A DNA stretch of 6,680 nt from contig CANHNT010000111.1 in NCBI GenBank assembly GCA_947461985.1, forward strand, positions 1-6,680. Reading direction: 5' to 3'. This stretch comes from Bacteroidota bacterium (lineage in GTDB: Bacteria; Bacteroidota; Bacteroidia; Chitinophagales; Chitinophagaceae). A program made the translations under genes and the position numbers. How positions within the stretch are numbered: the first letter of the stretch is position 1; every line of letters begins with the position of its first letter. This document shows positions 5,668 through 6,680 of the stretch, in pieces. The notes under the pieces were generated by a model. That model was not told the origin of the DNA. It made no database searches and saw only the letters and a list, made by a program, of their open reading frames with translations.

Positions 5668-6630
5668 TTAAGAAAATACCACTTCAAAAATAGAACCTTT
5701 GGGTGAATTATTTTTCACAGAAATGTCATATTTATATAAAGTTACAATTTTTTTTACAATAAATAATCCGAGTCCTGTTCCTTTAGAGCTCCTTGTATTT
5801 TCATTTCCGATTCGATAAAATTTTTGAAATATTCTCAATTTTTCTGTATCCGAAATACCGACTCCACTATCTTTTATAGACAATTTAACGTTGTTGTTTT
5901 CTTTAGAAATGGATATTTCAATTGGTTCATTATGCAGTGAATATTTTCTTGCATTTTCAATCAAATTACTAATCACTACTTTCCAAAGCGTAGTTTCTCC
6001 TTTAAAAATATAATCATCTACTAAAAGCAATTCATTGATAATTAATGCAGGATATCGCATTTTAAATTCTTCTATTTCTTCTTTAACTAAACTGGTTAAA
6101 TTAATTTCATCGGCAAACATTACTTTACTTTTATTTTCAAGTTGAGTGGCAATCAAAATATTATTACACAAATCATTTAAACGATTCGTTTCTAAAACAG
6201 AAGATTTAATGAGTTGTTTGCTGGTCTCCTCATCTAGTTTCCGTTTTTCCATTGTTTGCATATTTAGTTTAATGCCAGCAATGGGTGTTTTTAATTCGTG
6301 CGTTATGCTTAACATAAAATTTTGTTGAAGTTGACTTAATCTTAATTGCCTGTAGTAAGCATAATAAACAATTCCTGCAGTCAATAAAATAATTAATAAA
6401 AAAGTGCCTCCTTCGCCATAATATTGTTTGGTTCTTCTAACTCTTTTTTGTTCAATGCTTTTTAATTGATCAATATATTGGGGTTGCGAAATATTTAATT
6501 TAGAGTTTTCGAGTATTGTCTTTTCTAGTTGATACACAACATCTTTTTGTTTTTCTAAACTATAGCCCCAAAATAAAATGGCAGCAATAACATAAACAAA
6601 TAATAAAGTATAAGCAATTGTAAATTTCAT
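5668..6630 (-). CDS. Sensor histidine kinase (HisKA/HATPase_c), two membrane spans
   Basis: The 320-residue inner-membrane kinase begins with a transmembrane helix (about 4-23), a short extracytoplasmic segment (about 24-74) rich in charged residues, and a second helix (about 75-93). The H-box FMLSITHELKTPIAG follows, with the phosphorylated His at 111, only some 18 residues after the second helix, so there is no room for a HAMP domain. The ATP-binding domain has the N-box NLIENARKYS (222-231), G1 DSGVGIS (254-260), the F-box FQKFYR (268-273) and G2 GTGLGL (284-289). All catalytic boxes are present. The His-box glutamate E112 could support both kinase and phosphatase activity. The gene is followed after 13 bases by the response regulator, its probable partner. 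The signal is unknown; the roughly 50-residue outer segment shows no known sensor fold that I can recognise. Confidence 0.96.
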   Translation of the reverse strand: MKFTIAYTLLFVYVIAAILFWGYSLEKQKDVVYQLEKTILENSKLNISQPQYIDQLKSIEQKRVRRTKQYYGEGGTFLLIILLTAGIVYYAYYRQLRLSQLQQNFMLSITHELKTPIAGIKLNMQTMEKRKLDEETSKQLIKSSVLETNRLNDLCNNILIATQLENKSKVMFADEINLTSLVKEEIEEFKMRYPALIINELLLVDDYIFKGETTLWKVVISNLIENARKYSLHNEPIEISISKENNNVKLSIKDSGVGISDTEKLRIFQKFYRIGNENTRSSKGTGLGLFIVKKIVTLYKYDISVKNNSPKGSIFEVVFS

Positions 6631-6636
6631 GAATTA

Positions 6637-6664
6637 CAAAAATAGATTAAAAAAAATTGTTCAA
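6637..6664 (-). promoter_or_regulatory. Putative promoter of the kinase-regulator operon (-33 TTG and -7 TATTTTTG)
   Basis: On the minus strand TTG (6664-6662) is followed after 17 bases by TATTTTTG (6644-6637), matching the Bacteroidota -33/-7 pattern TTG and TAnnTTTG. Six bases then lead to the ATG at 6630, so the transcript would start at or very near the start codon. This is the only promoter in the window that combines an exact -7 element with a -33 TTG at usual spacing. Confidence 0.5.
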
Positions 6665-6680
6665 CATATCAAAATTGTAA

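Noticed and set aside
6146..6328. Plus-strand open frame inside the histidine kinase gene
   Set aside because: It is antisense to the conserved H-box region and has no supporting signals.

Overview
The window reads as chromosomal DNA of a low-GC member of the Bacteroidota. The taxonomic signs are several copies of the Bacteroidota -7 promoter element TAnnTTTG, A-rich leaders with no Shine-Dalgarno sequence, and typical families of the phylum (DUF4159 protein, MbnP-like lipoprotein, outer-membrane beta-barrel, RprX/RprY-like two-component pair). Order or genus cannot be settled from sequence reading; Flavobacteriales or Chitinophagales would both fit.

Layout. From the left: the 3' part of a plus-strand DUF4159 gene cut by the window edge (1-555), then a plus-strand MbnP-family lipoprotein gene with its own promoter (603-1340). 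Facing these is a minus-strand block read from right to left: a YciO/TsaC-type protein (3672-3064), an outer-membrane beta-barrel protein (2980-2309), a 41-codon single-span membrane protein (2272-2147), and pdxH, the pyridoxamine 5'-phosphate oxidase gene (2072-1431). An O-antigen ligase-family gene runs rightward from 3715 to 4953, divergent from the YciO-like gene across only 42 bases. It meets tail to tail a minus-strand two-component operon made of a histidine kinase gene (6630-5668) followed by an OmpR/PhoB-type response regulator gene (5654-4950).

How the parts relate. Only the kinase and regulator form a clear functional unit. The remaining genes look like unrelated housekeeping or envelope genes: vitamin B6 salvage, a possible tRNA-modification-family enzyme, a periplasmic copper-type lipoprotein, an outer-membrane barrel and a surface-glycan ligase or polymerase. 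There is no sign of a mobile element, CRISPR array, rRNA or tRNA.

Most interesting points. (1) The small membrane protein at 2272-2147 has its own TAnnTTTG promoter and its own hairpin-plus-T-run terminator, so it looks like a genuine independent gene of unknown function. (2) That terminator ends 17 bases before the pdxH start codon, with no obvious pdxH promoter in between. (3) Three genes have a TAnnTTTG-type element only 6-7 bases before the start codon, which would give leaderless or nearly leaderless mRNAs. (4) The O-antigen ligase and response regulator stop codons share one palindromic TTAA, and a 13-bp-stem hairpin sits inside the last codons of the regulator. I saw no multi-gene system that I would call previously undescribed.
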